Below are positions 7,843 through 17,160 of a stretch of 64,000 nt of DNA, one piece after another. Position 1 is the first letter of the stretch; each line of letters opens with the position of its first letter. A program made the position numbers and the translations under genes. The notes below the pieces were generated by a model, which saw only the letters and a list, made by a program, of their open reading frames with translations, had not been told where the DNA came from and searched no databases. The stretch comes from an uncultured bacterium (GTDB lineage: Bacteria > Planctomycetota > UBA1135 > GCA-002686595), in NCBI GenBank assembly GCA_902826945.1, contig CADEGS010000001.1:49468-113467 (forward strand). Reading direction: 5' to 3'.

Positions 7843-8760
7843 ATGGTCCCCTTGCCGCAGGACTCCGCGTCCGGCGCCCCGCCCGCGGCGCCGGTCGAGG
7901 GCGAGCACATCGAGCTCGTCGAGCGCTACTTCGACGACAACGCCCAGGACTGGTCGGACCTCTACCGCAGCGCCCGGCGCGCCAACGACGTGGTCCTGGC
8001 CGCGCGCCGCGACGCGGCGGTGCAGGCGCTGGCCGAGCGCGTCGAGGCCGGCGGGCGCATCCTCGACGCGGGCTGCGGCGCCGGGCTGACCGCGCTCGAG
8101 CTCGTGCGCCGCGGCTTCCGCGTGCACCTGGTGGACGTCTCGCGGCGCATGCTGGACCTGGCCGCGCAGAACCTCTCGGCCGCCAACGCGCCGGCCGAGC
8201 GCTACGAGATCACGCGCGGCGACCCGATCGCCGACCTCGAGCGCGCGCGCGCGGGCAGCGCGAGCTACGACGGCATCGCGGCGCTCGGCTTCCTGCAGTA
8301 CCAGCCCGACGAGGCGCGCGCGCTGCGCGCGCTGCACGCCGCGCTGCGGCCGGGCGGCGTGCTGGTCGTCACCGGACCGAACGCCACGCGCCTGGCGGAC
8401 GGCTTCGGCCTGGCGCGCCTGGTCGCGCGCGCGCGGCGCCGGCTGGCGCGGCGGCGCGCGGGCCCGCCGCCCTCGGCCGCCGAGGTCGAGGCCGCGCGCG
8501 CCGCGGGCCGCTCGCGCGCGCTCTTGCACCGCATCTCCGCGCACGCCTACTCGTTCGGCCGCTTCCGCGCGCTGCTCGAGGCCGCCGGCTTCGAGCTGCT
8601 CGCGCGCCGCGGCCACGGCTTCGTCAACTTCGCCGTGATCGGCCCGCGCCTGGGCTTCCGGGGCGAGCTCTTCCTGCACCGCGCGCTGAGCGCCGCCGCG
8701 CGCGTGCTCCCGATCGACCGCTGGGCCAACGACCTGATCGTGGTCGCCCGCCGCCGGTGA
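7843..8760 (+). CDS. Class I SAM-dependent methyltransferase
   Basis: 305 residues. Motif I is seen as ILDAGCGAGLTALEL (about residue 71), the acidic residue ending strand 2 as VHLVDVSRRML, and the post-motif region as IAALGFLQYQPDEA...LRPGGVLVV. This is a Methyltransf_11/UbiE-like fold acting on a small molecule or sugar. A basic linker around residues 190-215 (RARRRLARRRAGPP) separates the core from a C-terminal part. It lies inside the glycan operon; the stop overlaps the next start (GTGA at 8757). Sugar O- or N-methylation is likely but the substrate is not shown by sequence. Confidence 0.8.
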   Translation: MVPLPQDSASGAPPAAPVEGEHIELVERYFDDNAQDWSDLYRSARRANDVVLAARRDAAVQALAERVEAGGRILDAGCGAGLTALELVRRGFRVHLVDVSRRMLDLAAQNLSAANAPAERYEITRGDPIADLERARAGSASYDGIAALGFLQYQPDEARALRALHAALRPGGVLVVTGPNATRLADGFGLARLVARARRRLARRRAGPPPSAAEVEAARAAGRSRALLHRISAHAYSFGRFRALLEAAGFELLARRGHGFVNFAVIGPRLGFRGELFLHRALSAAARVLPIDRWANDLIVVARRR

Positions 8761-9986
8761 GCGTCCCGCCCTCCCCCGCCGCCGCGGAGCCGCGCGCCGC
8801 GGAGCAGGCCGGCGCGGGGCTGCGCGGCGCGCGCGTGCTCGTGACCGGCGGCACCGGCTTCGTCGGCGGACGCCTGGTCGAGCGCCTGGCGGGCGAGCTC
8901 GGCGCCGAGGTGCGCGTGCTCGTGCGACGCTTCGCGCGCGCGGCGCGCGTGGCGCGCTTCCCGGTCGCGCTGCGCGCGGGCGACGTGACCGACGCGCGCG
9001 CGGTGGCGGAGGCCGCCGAGGGCTGCGCCGTCGTCTTCCACTGCGCGTACGGGACCGCCGGCGACCCGGCCGAGCAGCGCGCGGTGAACGTCGACGGCCT
9101 GCGCTGCGTGCTCGACGCCGCCGCGCGCGACGGCGCCCGCGTCGTGCACGTCAGCACGGCGGCGGTCTACGGCACGCCGCGCGGCGAGGTGCTCGACGAG
9201 GAGTGCCCGCGCCCGGCCGGCGACGACCCGTACTCGAGCAGCAAGCTCGCGGCCGAGCACCTGGCCGAGGAGCGCGCGCGCGCCGGCGCTCCCGTCGTCG
9301 TGCTGCAGCCGACGTGCGTCTACGGCCCCTGGTCGCCCTCGTGGACGATACGCATCCTGGCCGACCTGAAGGCGCGCCGCGTGCCGCTGGTGGACGGCGG
9401 CAGCGGCCTGTGCAACGCCGTGCACGTGGACGACGTCGTGGCCGCGCTGCTCGCCGCCGCCGAGGCGCCCGGCGCGCCGGGCGAGCGCTTCCTCGTCTCC
9501 GGGCCGGAGCCGGTGACCTGGGCGCGCTTCTACCGCGCGCACGAGCGCATGCTGGGATTCGAGAGCACCGTCGCGCTGACGCTCGACGAGGCGCGCGCGC
9601 GCTGGGAGGAGCGCGTGCGCCGCAAGAGCGTGCTGCGCGAGGCGCTGGCGCTCCTGCGCGCGGGCTCGCGCGCCCGCGCGCGGCTGCGCGCCTCGCGCGA
9701 GGTGGACCTGGCGCGGCGCGCCGCGCGCCGCGTGCTGCCGCAGGGGCTGCGGCGCGCGCTGAAGGCGCGCCTGCGCGGCCCCGCGGGCGAGGCGGCGCCC
9801 GCCGGCGAGAAGCCGCTGCTCCTGCTGCCGCCGGCCGCGCTCGCGTTCCACGCGGCGCGCGCGCGCGTCTCGACCGCCAAGGCCGAGCGCCTGCTCGGCT
9901 ACCGCCCCGCCTGGGGCTTCGAGCGCGGCATGCGCTCGGTCGAGGCCTGGGCGCGCTGGGCGGGCCTCCTGGACGACGCGCGATGA
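8757..9986 (+). CDS. NAD-dependent nucleotide-sugar epimerase/dehydratase (extended SDR)
   Basis: 409 residues, GTG start overlapping the previous stop. The Rossmann motif is VLVTGGTGFVGGRL (about residues 24-37), and the catalytic pair is Tyr159-xxx-Lys163 in DPYSSSK, preceded by a Ser/Thr-rich strand (VHVSTAAVYG). Family members epimerise, dehydrate or reduce NDP-sugars. At 409 residues it is longer than the usual 310-340. The extra length is a basic, Ala/Arg-rich insertion at about residues 280-360, after which the normal C-terminal LGYRPAWGFERGM segment resumes. The next gene starts in its stop codon (ATGA at 9983). Confidence 0.8.
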   Translation: MSVPPSPAAAEPRAAEQAGAGLRGARVLVTGGTGFVGGRLVERLAGELGAEVRVLVRRFARAARVARFPVALRAGDVTDARAVAEAAEGCAVVFHCAYGTAGDPAEQRAVNVDGLRCVLDAAARDGARVVHVSTAAVYGTPRGEVLDEECPRPAGDDPYSSSKLAAEHLAEERARAGAPVVVLQPTCVYGPWSPSWTIRILADLKARRVPLVDGGSGLCNAVHVDDVVAALLAAAEAPGAPGERFLVSGPEPVTWARFYRAHERMLGFESTVALTLDEARARWEERVRRKSVLREALALLRAGSRARARLRASREVDLARRAARRVLPQGLRRALKARLRGPAGEAAPAGEKPLLLLPPAALAFHAARARVSTAKAERLLGYRPAWGFERGMRSVEAWARWAGLLDDAR

Positions 9987-11854
9987 GCGAGCCGGCGCCC
10001 CCGCGGATCACGTTCGTCGTGCCGTGCTACAACCACGCGCACTTCCTCGAGGAGTGCCTGCGCAGCCTGCTGGCGCAGTCGGAGGCGCGCTGGGAGGCGC
10101 TGGTCGTGGACGACGCCTCGCCCGACGGCGCCGAGATCGCGCGCGTCGTCCAGCGCCTGGACGACGCGCGCGTGCGCGTGGTGCGTCACCGGGAGAACAA
10201 GGGCCTGGGCGGCTCGCGCAACACGGGCTTCGCCGCCGCGCGCGCGCCGCTCGTCTTGACGCTCGACGCGGACGACAAGCTCGAGCCCGACTGCGCCGCG
10301 ACGCTCCTGGCCGCGATGGAGGAAGACCCCGCGCTCGACGTCGCCTTCGGCGACTACCGGCTGTTCGGCCGCGACGACGCCGTGCTCGCCTTCCCCGGGC
10401 CCCCCGAGGGCCGGCCGGTGCTGCGCGCCGAGCACACGCTGCCCGGCGCCGGCTCGCTGATGCGCCGCGCGCTGTGGGAGCGCGTCGGGGGCTACGACGA
10501 GGCGCCCGTGCTGCGCCTGGGGCGCGAGGACTTCGAGCTCTGGGTGCGCGCCTCGGCGCAGGGCCTGCGCTTCCGGCGCGTGCCGCGCGCGCTGTACCTC
10601 TACCGCATCCACCACGCGTCGATGAGCTTCGCCTGCAAGCTGCACGACGACGCGATCGCAGGCTACATCCACGCCAAGCACCGCGCGCTGTTCGAGGCCG
10701 CCGGCGAGTCGCGCCGCTACCTGTGCCTGGCGCACCAGAACGCCGCCCACGCGGCGCACCAGCGCGGCCTGAAGGCGCTCTCCCTGCGCAGCGCATGGCG
10801 CGCCTGGCGCCTGGCCCCCTCGCGCGCGCGCCTGAAGGCGCTCCTGCGCGCGGGGCTCTCGCCCGAGCTGGCGCGCGCGCTCGGGCGCGGCGAGCTGCGC
10901 GCGCGCGTGCCGTTCCTGGGTTACCCGCTGCGCGGCCGGGAGCGCTACGACCCGTTCTTCGTGATCGGCGCCGGGCGCTCGGGCAACACGCTCCTGCGCC
11001 GCATCCTGACGGCGCACTCCGCGCTGCACGTCCCGCCCGAGACCTTCGTGCTGGGCGAGCTCGTCGAGCGCTTCCCGCGCCTGGCGCGCCACCTGAGCTG
11101 GCCGGACCTGGTCGCCTGGGTCTACGCGCTGCCCGCCTTCCACGCCGAGTGGCACACGTTCGGGGCCGACCTGGGCCCGCTCGTGCGGCGCATGGCGCGG
11201 CTGCCGCGGCGGCGGCGCGACCTGGCGACCCTGATCGACGCCTTCTTCCGCCACCACGGCCAGGTCCACGGCCAGGAGAAGGCGCGCTGGGGCGACAAGA
11301 CGCCGCTGAACTCGCTCGACGAGCGCGCCGCGCTCGGCCGTCCGCCCGAGCGCCTCGGCCGCGGCACGCCGCGCACGCTCGAGCGCCTCGCGCGCGTGTT
11401 CCCCGACGCGCGCTTCGTGCACATCGTGCGCGACGGCTGCGACAACGTCTGGTCGCACCTGCAGGGCGGCTTCTTCTCCAGCGCCGAGGACGCCGCGCGC
11501 CGCTGGCTGCACGTCGTGCGCCAGTGCCGGAACTTCGTCACGCGCCATCCCGAGCGCTCTTGCACCGTGCGCTACGAGGAGCTCGTGGCCGAGCCCGAGC
11601 GCGCCGTGCGCGGCGTGTGCGCCTTCCTCGGCGTCGCCTTCGAGCCGGCCATGCTCGCCTCCGAGGGCTCGGCCGAGCGCCTGGGCGACGTGCCCGAGTG
11701 GCGCTGGCACGCGCGCGTGGCGCAGCCGATCGACGCCTCGAACCCGGGCAAGGGCCGCGCCTTCCTGACGCCGCGCGAGCGCGAGCGCGTGCAGGAGATC
11801 CTCGGCCCCGAGCTGGCCGCGCTCGGCTACCCGCCCGCGCTCGGACCGCCATGA
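9983..11854 (+). CDS. Bifunctional GT2 glycosyltransferase-sulfotransferase fusion
   Basis: 623 residues with two complete domains. The N-terminal domain (about 1-240) is a family 2 glycosyltransferase: ITFVVPCYNHAHFLEECL, the first acidic site VVDDASPDG, and the DxD-type LTLDADDKL, then a GLGGSRNTG loop. The C-terminal domain (about 325-610) is a PAPS sulfotransferase: IGAGRSGNTLLRRIL is the 5'-phosphosulfate loop and FVHIVRDGCDNVWSHL the 3'-phosphate motif. A helical linker joins them. The order implies glycosyl transfer followed by sulfation of the same product. Both stop/start junctions are 4-base overlaps, so a frameshift fusion artefact is unlikely. Confidence 0.85.
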   Translation: MSEPAPPRITFVVPCYNHAHFLEECLRSLLAQSEARWEALVVDDASPDGAEIARVVQRLDDARVRVVRHRENKGLGGSRNTGFAAARAPLVLTLDADDKLEPDCAATLLAAMEEDPALDVAFGDYRLFGRDDAVLAFPGPPEGRPVLRAEHTLPGAGSLMRRALWERVGGYDEAPVLRLGREDFELWVRASAQGLRFRRVPRALYLYRIHHASMSFACKLHDDAIAGYIHAKHRALFEAAGESRRYLCLAHQNAAHAAHQRGLKALSLRSAWRAWRLAPSRARLKALLRAGLSPELARALGRGELRARVPFLGYPLRGRERYDPFFVIGAGRSGNTLLRRILTAHSALHVPPETFVLGELVERFPRLARHLSWPDLVAWVYALPAFHAEWHTFGADLGPLVRRMARLPRRRRDLATLIDAFFRHHGQVHGQEKARWGDKTPLNSLDERAALGRPPERLGRGTPRTLERLARVFPDARFVHIVRDGCDNVWSHLQGGFFSSAEDAARRWLHVVRQCRNFVTRHPERSCTVRYEELVAEPERAVRGVCAFLGVAFEPAMLASEGSAERLGDVPEWRWHARVAQPIDASNPGKGRAFLTPRERERVQEILGPELAALGYPPALGPP

Positions 11855-12843
11855 GCGAGCTCTGCGTCTCCCTGGTCGGCTGCGGCGCCGTGGCGCTGGC
11901 GCACGTGCCGACGGTCGAGGGCTGCGCGCGCACGCGCCTGGGCCCGCTGGTCGATCGCGACCTCGGCCGCGCGCGCGCGCTCGCCGCGCGGCACGGCGTC
12001 GAGGCGCTCGACGACCACCGCGCGCTGGCCGGCCGCACCGACGCCGCGATCGTCGCGCTGCCCCACCACCTGCACGCGCCCGTCGCGGTCGACCTGCTCG
12101 AGCGCGGCGTGCACGTCCTGGTCGAGAAGCCGATGGCGCTGGCGCCGGAGGAGTGCGACCGCATGCTGGCCGCGGCGCGCGCCTCGGGCGCGGTGCTGGC
12201 GGTCGGCATGGTCAGCCGCTTCTTCGCGAACGGGCCGCTGGTGCGCGCGCTGCTCGCGAGCGGGCTGCTCGGCAAGGTGCACTCGTTCGAGGTGCGCGAG
12301 GGCTTCGTCTACGACTGGCCGGTGGCCTCCGACTTCATGTTCCGCCGCGAGGCGGGCGGCGGCGTGCTGGCCGACACCGGCTCGCACGTGCTGGACCAGC
12401 TCGGCTGGTGGCTGGGGCCGCTGGAGCCGCTCGCCTGCGCGGACGACGCGCGCGGCGGCGTCGAGGCCGACTGCGCGCTGCGCTTGCGCACGGCGGCGGG
12501 CGCCGAGGGCACGGTCGAGCTCTCGCGCACGCGCGCGCTCGGGAACCGCTGGCGCATCGTCGGCGAGCGCGGGACGCTCGAGACCGCGCGCCGCTTCGAC
12601 GCGCCGCTCGCGCTCGCGCTGGAGGGCGCCCCCGCGCGCCTGGCGGGCGTTCTCGAGGGCGCGCGCGGCGCGCGCGAGGCGCCGCTCGACTGCTTCGCGC
12701 GCCAGCTCGACGACTTCGCCGGCGCCGTCCTCGACCGGCGCGCGCCGCTCGTGGACGGCGCGCAGGGGCGGCGCGTGGTCGACGTCCTGGCGCGCGCGCG
12801 CGCGCTCCGCACCGAGCTCGTGCATCCCTGGAGCGCGGTCTAG
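11851..12843 (+). CDS. Gfo/Idh/MocA-family NAD(P)-dependent sugar oxidoreductase
   Basis: 330 residues. The N-terminal Rossmann motif is VSLVGCGAVALAH, and the family EKP signature is VLVEKPMAL with Lys93 expected to be catalytic. The C-terminal alpha/beta domain contains GGGVLADTGSHVLDQLGWW, equivalent to the DxxxHxxD active-site region (GSHVLDQ). It should oxidise or reduce a sugar or NDP-sugar ring position. It ends the rightward operon begun at 6079, and the convergent gene's stop is one base away. It is a different subfamily from the second Gfo/Idh gene at 16123. Confidence 0.85.
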   Translation: MSELCVSLVGCGAVALAHVPTVEGCARTRLGPLVDRDLGRARALAARHGVEALDDHRALAGRTDAAIVALPHHLHAPVAVDLLERGVHVLVEKPMALAPEECDRMLAAARASGAVLAVGMVSRFFANGPLVRALLASGLLGKVHSFEVREGFVYDWPVASDFMFRREAGGGVLADTGSHVLDQLGWWLGPLEPLACADDARGGVEADCALRLRTAAGAEGTVELSRTRALGNRWRIVGERGTLETARRFDAPLALALEGAPARLAGVLEGARGAREAPLDCFARQLDDFAGAVLDRRAPLVDGAQGRRVVDVLARARALRTELVHPWSAV

Positions 12844-12844
12844 C

Positions 12845-13843
12845 TCACGCCTCGCGAGCGCCGCCCGGGCCGCCGTCGGGCCCGTCCTGCGGGCCGAGCG
12901 GATCGCGCCCGCGCCCGCGGCGCGCCGCGAGGCGCAGGCGCGCGCCGCGCAGCGCGGCGCGCACGAGACGCGGCAGCGAGTCGAGGAGCGCCAGCCCCCA
13001 GGCGAGCGCCCCGCGCGGCACCCTGCGCCAGTAGGGGTGGAACACGCGCGCGCCGCCGGGCCGGAGCAGGTTCCAGACGATCGTCGGCACCCAGATCTCG
13101 CGCGGCAGCGCGCGCAGCGGGGCGAGCAGGCGGTAGCGCTCGACCGCCCCCCACCACGGCCGGAACGGGTGCTCGCGCCGCAGCGGCACGCCCCAGGCCT
13201 GCGCGAGCATCGGCAGGCGGTACTCGAGAAAGCCGAGGTCGAGGCGGTCGAACGCCGCGAAGCGCGCGAGGAAGGCGCGCGGCAGCGCCATCACGATCGC
13301 GAGGCAAGCCAGCGGCTCCTCCCGGTAGCCGTGGCGCTCGCGCAGGTGCGCGAGGAAGTCCTCGTACAGCCGGCGCTGCGCGGGGCGCGCGCGCGAGGTC
13401 CAGATCCAGGCCTCCTCGACCTCGGCCAGCGGCCGCAGCCCGCTGAAGAGCGCCTCGCCCTCGCGCAGGAAGCCGAACAGCTCGGGGATCGGCGCGAAGA
13501 CCAGCATGTCCCACTGCACGACGACCACCGTGTCCCACGCGAGCGCGTGGCCGCGCTCGCGCTGCCAGGCGGCGAGCAGCACGTCGCCGAAGACGTACTT
13601 CCACGTGCGGCCGCCGCGGAAGAGCGCCGGGTAGCGCTCCGCCCCCGCCGGCGGCGGCTCGCGGCAGACCCAGAAGTCCTGCACGTGCGGCGCGAGCAGC
13701 GCCTCGAAGGCCGGCGCCGCGTCGGGCTCCCCGCCGAACAGGACGTAGATCGGCGTGCGCGCGTCGTGGCGGCGCAGGAGCAGGACGCGGTCCAGGCACA
13801 GCTCCGGCTCCTTGTAGCACCAGAAGAGGACCGCCAGCTTCAT
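12845..13843 (-). CDS. Conserved-looking protein of unknown function, possibly glycosyltransferase-like
   Basis: 332 residues, the only minus-strand gene in the glycan block. The N-terminus (MKLAVLFWCYKEPELCLDRVLLLRRHDA, then IYVLFGGEPDAAPAF) resembles the first beta-alpha-beta unit of a GT-A fold, and VVVVQWDMLVFAPIPELFGF supplies a possible metal-binding acidic site. Motifs such as WIWTSRARPAQRRLYEDFL follow. I cannot place it in a named family. Start choice: the ATG at 13843 begins a clean hydrophobic strand, and upstream in-frame sequence is low-complexity Arg/Ala. Its neighbours are sugar and sulfate transferases, consistent with glycan synthesis. Confidence 0.6.
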   Translation of the reverse strand: MKLAVLFWCYKEPELCLDRVLLLRRHDARTPIYVLFGGEPDAAPAFEALLAPHVQDFWVCREPPPAGAERYPALFRGGRTWKYVFGDVLLAAWQRERGHALAWDTVVVVQWDMLVFAPIPELFGFLREGEALFSGLRPLAEVEEAWIWTSRARPAQRRLYEDFLAHLRERHGYREEPLACLAIVMALPRAFLARFAAFDRLDLGFLEYRLPMLAQAWGVPLRREHPFRPWWGAVERYRLLAPLRALPREIWVPTIVWNLLRPGGARVFHPYWRRVPRGALAWGLALLDSLPRLVRAALRGARLRLAARRGRGRDPLGPQDGPDGGPGGAREA

Positions 13844-13920
13844 GCGCGCGCGCGGCCAGTGTGGTGCGCCGGAGCGGCGGCGCCAAGGCCCGCGCCGTCG
13901 ACGGCCGCGCGCGCCGCGAG

Positions 13921-13926
13921 TAGGAT
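13921..13926 (+). promoter_or_regulatory. Candidate -10 (TAGGAT) before the sulfotransferase/aminotransferase operon
   Basis: TAGGAT 41 bases upstream of the ATG at 13968, in the 124-base divergent intergenic region. No convincing -35 or operator repeat is visible. Confidence 0.35.
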
Positions 13927-13967
13927 CGCGCGCTCGCCCCGCCGCGGCGGGAGCTCGGCCGATCCGC

Positions 13968-15014
13968 ATGGCGAGCGTCGCAACCAGCCCCGGGACGCGC
14001 CTCCCGGCCGATCCGCCCGAGGGCCTGCGGCTCGTCTTCCTGATCGGGATGCCGCGCAGCGGCACGACCTGGGTCACCTGGCTCCTGAGCCACCACCCCG
14101 AGGTCGTCACCTTCCGCCACTCCGGGCTCTTCTACTGCTTCGAGCACGTGTGGAAGTGGTGGACGCGCGACATCCGCTACACGAGCGGGCGGCGCCTCGC
14201 CGCCGGCGACGCTTACGCGACCGCCAGCTCGGCCGACGCGCTCTCCCCGGACGAGCTGACCGGCGTGCTGCGCGGCCTCGGCGCGCGCGTGATCGAGCGC
14301 CTGTGCGCCTCGTCGCCCGGCGCGCGCGCCTTCGTGGACCAGACGCCCGAGCACATCGCGCAGGTGGACTTCGCACGGCGCGTCTTCCCCGAGGCGCGCT
14401 TCCTGCACGTCGTGCGCGACCCGCGCGCGGTCTACGCCTCGATCCGCAGCGCGGCCGACTCGTGGGCCACGCCCGGCAGCTTCCCGCGCAACCCGATCCA
14501 GATCGCGCGCCGCTGGCGGCGGCTGGTCGCTGGCGCGCGCGTCCTGCAGGACGGCGGCGAGCGCTGCCTCGAGCTCTCCTACGAGCGCCTGCACGCCGCC
14601 CCGGAGGCCGAGCTCGAGCGCCTGCACCGCTGGCTGGGACTCGCCACGAGCCCCGCGCTCGTGCGCGCCGCGATCGCCGCCTCGGACATCGCCAAGCTGC
14701 GCGAGAGCGCGCCCGCCCCGAGCGGCTTCTTCCGCCGCGGCAGCGCGCGCGGCTGGGAAGAGGAGCTCCCGCCGTCGGTCGTGCGGGTGATCGAGCACGA
14801 GGCCGGCGACGAGATGGCCCGCTGGGGCTACGAGCGCCGCTGGCCCGCCGGGCGGGTCCCGCTCTCGGTGCGCGCCTACGACCGCGTGGCGGGGGCCGTG
14901 CGGGGGCGCCGGGGGCGCCTGGTGCGGGCCGCCCTGGGCGCGCTGGCCCGGGTGAACCGGACGCTCGACCTGATGCGTCAGGAGGGAGACCCGCCCAGCG
15001 CGGCCCCTCCATGA
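13968..15014 (+). CDS. PAPS-dependent sulfotransferase
   Basis: 348 residues. IGMPRSGTTWVTWLLSHHPEV is a textbook 5'-phosphosulfate loop and FLHVVRDPRAVYASI the 3'-phosphate site, as in Sulfotransfer_1/3 enzymes. It is the third sulfotransferase domain in 8 kb. The ATG at 13968 follows a TAGGAT hexamer, and the next gene starts inside its stop codon (ATGA at 15011). It therefore heads the second rightward operon, running through the DegT aminotransferase, a Gfo/Idh enzyme and two GT4 enzymes to about 19582. The C-terminal 40 residues are strongly basic, possibly for membrane or anionic substrate contact. Confidence 0.85.
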   Translation: MASVATSPGTRLPADPPEGLRLVFLIGMPRSGTTWVTWLLSHHPEVVTFRHSGLFYCFEHVWKWWTRDIRYTSGRRLAAGDAYATASSADALSPDELTGVLRGLGARVIERLCASSPGARAFVDQTPEHIAQVDFARRVFPEARFLHVVRDPRAVYASIRSAADSWATPGSFPRNPIQIARRWRRLVAGARVLQDGGERCLELSYERLHAAPEAELERLHRWLGLATSPALVRAAIAASDIAKLRESAPAPSGFFRRGSARGWEEELPPSVVRVIEHEAGDEMARWGYERRWPAGRVPLSVRAYDRVAGAVRGRRGRLVRAALGALARVNRTLDLMRQEGDPPSAAPP

Positions 15015-16129
15015 GCGCCACCCCCCCCTTCGTCCCCCTGGTCGATCTGCAGGCCCAGTACCGCTCGCTCCAGGACGAGCTCGCGCCCGCCATCGGGGCC
15101 GTCCTCGAGCGCTGCGACTTCGTGCTCGGCGAGGCGGTCGGCCGCTTCGAGCGCGCCTTCGCCGCCTTCTGCGAGGCGCCGCACGCGGTCGGCTGCGCCA
15201 GCGGCACCGACGCCCTGCAGCTCGCCTGCCGCGGGCTCGGCATCGGCCCCGGCGACGAGGTGATCGTGCCGGCCTTCACCTTCGTCGCGAGCGCGCTCGG
15301 CGTGACGCAGGCCGGCGCGCGCCCGGTGCTGGTGGACGTGGACGCCCGCACGGGGCTGATCGACCCCGAGCGCGCGCGCGAGGCGATCACGCCGCGCACG
15401 CGCGCGCTCCTGCCGGTGCACCTCTACGGCCAGTGCGCCGACATGGACGCGCTGGGCGCGCTGGCGCGCGAGCACGGGCTGGCCGTGATCGAGGACGCCG
15501 CCCAGGCGCACGGCGCGCGCTGGCAGGGCCGGCGCGCGGGATCGATGGGCGACGCCGGCTGCTTCAGCTTCTATCCGGGCAAGAACCTGGGCGCCTACGG
15601 CGACGGCGGCGCGATCGTGTGCCGCGACGCGGCGCTGGCCGAGCGCCTGCAGCTCTGGCGCAACTGGGGCTCGCGCAGGAAGTACCACCACGAGGAGCTG
15701 GGCCTGAACAGCCGGCTCGACACGCTCCAGGCCGCGGTGCTCGCGGTCAAGCTGCCGCGGCTCGAGGCCTGGAACCGCCGCCGGCGCGAGCTGGCGGGGC
15801 GCTACGACGCTGCGCTCGTCGATTGCCCGGGCATCGAGCCGACGCGCACCGCGCCCGACTCCGCGCACCACCTGTACGTCGTGCGCACGGCCGAGCGCGA
15901 CGAGGCGCTGGCCGCGCTGCAGGCGGCCGGCATCGGCGCCGCGCTGCACTACCCCTTCGCCGTGCACGAGCTCGGCGCGTACCGCTGGCTCGGGCGCGGG
16001 CCGGGCTCGTTCCCGGTGGCCGAGGACTGGGCGCGCCGCTGCCTGAGCCTGCCGCTCTACCCCGAGATGCCCGAGGAAGCGATCGAGCGCGCGCGCGAGG
16101 TGCTGGCCGCGAGGAGCCTCGTGTGCTGA
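15011..16129 (+). CDS. DegT/DnrJ/EryC1/StrS PLP-dependent sugar aminotransferase
   Basis: 372 residues. The PLP lysine is Lys191 in FYPGKNLGAYGDGG; AVIEDAAQAHGA gives the cofactor-contacting Asp, and SGTDALQLA the phosphate-binding loop. These enzymes transaminate NDP-keto-sugars (for example WlbE/WbpE making 3-amino sugars). Coupling to a Gfo/Idh dehydrogenase immediately downstream (7-base overlap) is the same pairing as WlbA-WlbE in 2,3-diamino-uronic acid synthesis, so an amino-sugar nucleotide is the likely product. The acetyltransferase that would complete that pathway is not adjacent; the beta-helix protein at 1105 is a distant candidate. Confidence 0.9.
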   Translation: MSATPPFVPLVDLQAQYRSLQDELAPAIGAVLERCDFVLGEAVGRFERAFAAFCEAPHAVGCASGTDALQLACRGLGIGPGDEVIVPAFTFVASALGVTQAGARPVLVDVDARTGLIDPERAREAITPRTRALLPVHLYGQCADMDALGALAREHGLAVIEDAAQAHGARWQGRRAGSMGDAGCFSFYPGKNLGAYGDGGAIVCRDAALAERLQLWRNWGSRRKYHHEELGLNSRLDTLQAAVLAVKLPRLEAWNRRRRELAGRYDAALVDCPGIEPTRTAPDSAHHLYVVRTAERDEALAALQAAGIGAALHYPFAVHELGAYRWLGRGPGSFPVAEDWARRCLSLPLYPEMPEEAIERAREVLAARSLVC

Positions 16130-17136
16130 GGGTCGGCCTGGTCGGCGCGGGGCACTGGGGACCGAACCTGATCCGCTCGTTCGAGCTGACCCGCCGCGCG
16201 CTCGTCGCCTGCGTGTGCGACAAGAGCGCGGGCGCGCTCGAGCGCGTCGCCGCCGCCTACCCCGGCACGCGCACGACGAGCGCGCTGGAGGAGCTCCTGG
16301 GCGACGAGACGATCGGCGCGGTGGCGGTCTCGACCCCGGTGGCGACGCACTTCGAGATCGCGCGCCGCGCGCTCGAGGCCGGCAAGCACGTGCTGGTCGA
16401 GAAGCCGCTGACCGCCACCTCGGCGGAGGCGCGCGCGCTGATCGCGCTGGCGGCCGCGCGCGAGCGCGTGCTGATGGTCGGCCACGTGTTCGAGTACAAC
16501 GCCACGATCCGCGCGCTGAAGGGCTTCGTCGACTCCGGCGAGCTGGGACGCGTGCACTACATGAGCTTCTCGCGCACGAACCTGGGCCCGGTGCGCACCG
16601 ACGTGAACGCGCTCTGGGACCTGGCCAGCCACGACGTCTCGATCATGACCTACCTGCTCGGCGAGCCGCCGGTCGAGGTCACGGCGCGCGGCCAGGCCTA
16701 CCTGAACCCGCGCGTCGAGGACGCCGTGTTCGCGACCTTCACGATGCCCGGCGACGTCCTGGCGCACGTCAACGCGAGCTGGCTCAACCCGCGCAAGGTG
16801 CGCCGCATCACGGTCGTCGGCGACCGCAAGATGGCGCTGTGGGACGACCTCGACCTGCAGCGTCCGATCCAGGTCTTCGACCGCCACGTCGAGCTCCCGG
16901 CCGCCGACTCCTACCTCGAGTACAAGACCGCCGTCGTGGACGGCGGCGTCTTCATCCCCAACGTGCGCCTGAACCAGCCGCTGCAGGCGGAGTGCGAGCA
17001 CTTCGTCGAGTGCGTCGCCAGCGGCCGCCGGCCGCAGTCGGACGGCGCGAGCGGCCTGCGCGTGGTGCTGGCGCTGGAGGCCGCCACGGCGAGCATGCGC
17101 GAGGGCAGCGTGCGCACGCCGGTCGCCTGCGCCTGA
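16123..17136 (+). CDS. Gfo/Idh/MocA-family oxidoreductase, WlbA-like
   Basis: 337 residues, GTG start at 16123 inside the 3' end of the aminotransferase. The Rossmann motif VGLVGAGHWGPNLIRSF is close to the WlbA/MviM type, and EKP is present (VLVEKPLTA, Lys94). The C-terminal domain contains LWDLASHDVSIMTYLLG, giving the catalytic His/Asp. Expected reaction: NAD-dependent oxidation of a UDP-sugar C3 hydroxyl, giving the ketone that the neighbouring DegT enzyme aminates. A 24-base gap follows before the first GT4 gene. Start is inferred, since only GTG or CTG are available near the conserved N-terminus. Confidence 0.85.
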   Translation: MLRVGLVGAGHWGPNLIRSFELTRRALVACVCDKSAGALERVAAAYPGTRTTSALEELLGDETIGAVAVSTPVATHFEIARRALEAGKHVLVEKPLTATSAEARALIALAAARERVLMVGHVFEYNATIRALKGFVDSGELGRVHYMSFSRTNLGPVRTDVNALWDLASHDVSIMTYLLGEPPVEVTARGQAYLNPRVEDAVFATFTMPGDVLAHVNASWLNPRKVRRITVVGDRKMALWDDLDLQRPIQVFDRHVELPAADSYLEYKTAVVDGGVFIPNVRLNQPLQAECEHFVECVASGRRPQSDGASGLRVVLALEAATASMREGSVRTPVACA

Positions 17137-17160
17137 GGGCGCGCGCCGCCGCTCCCGCCC

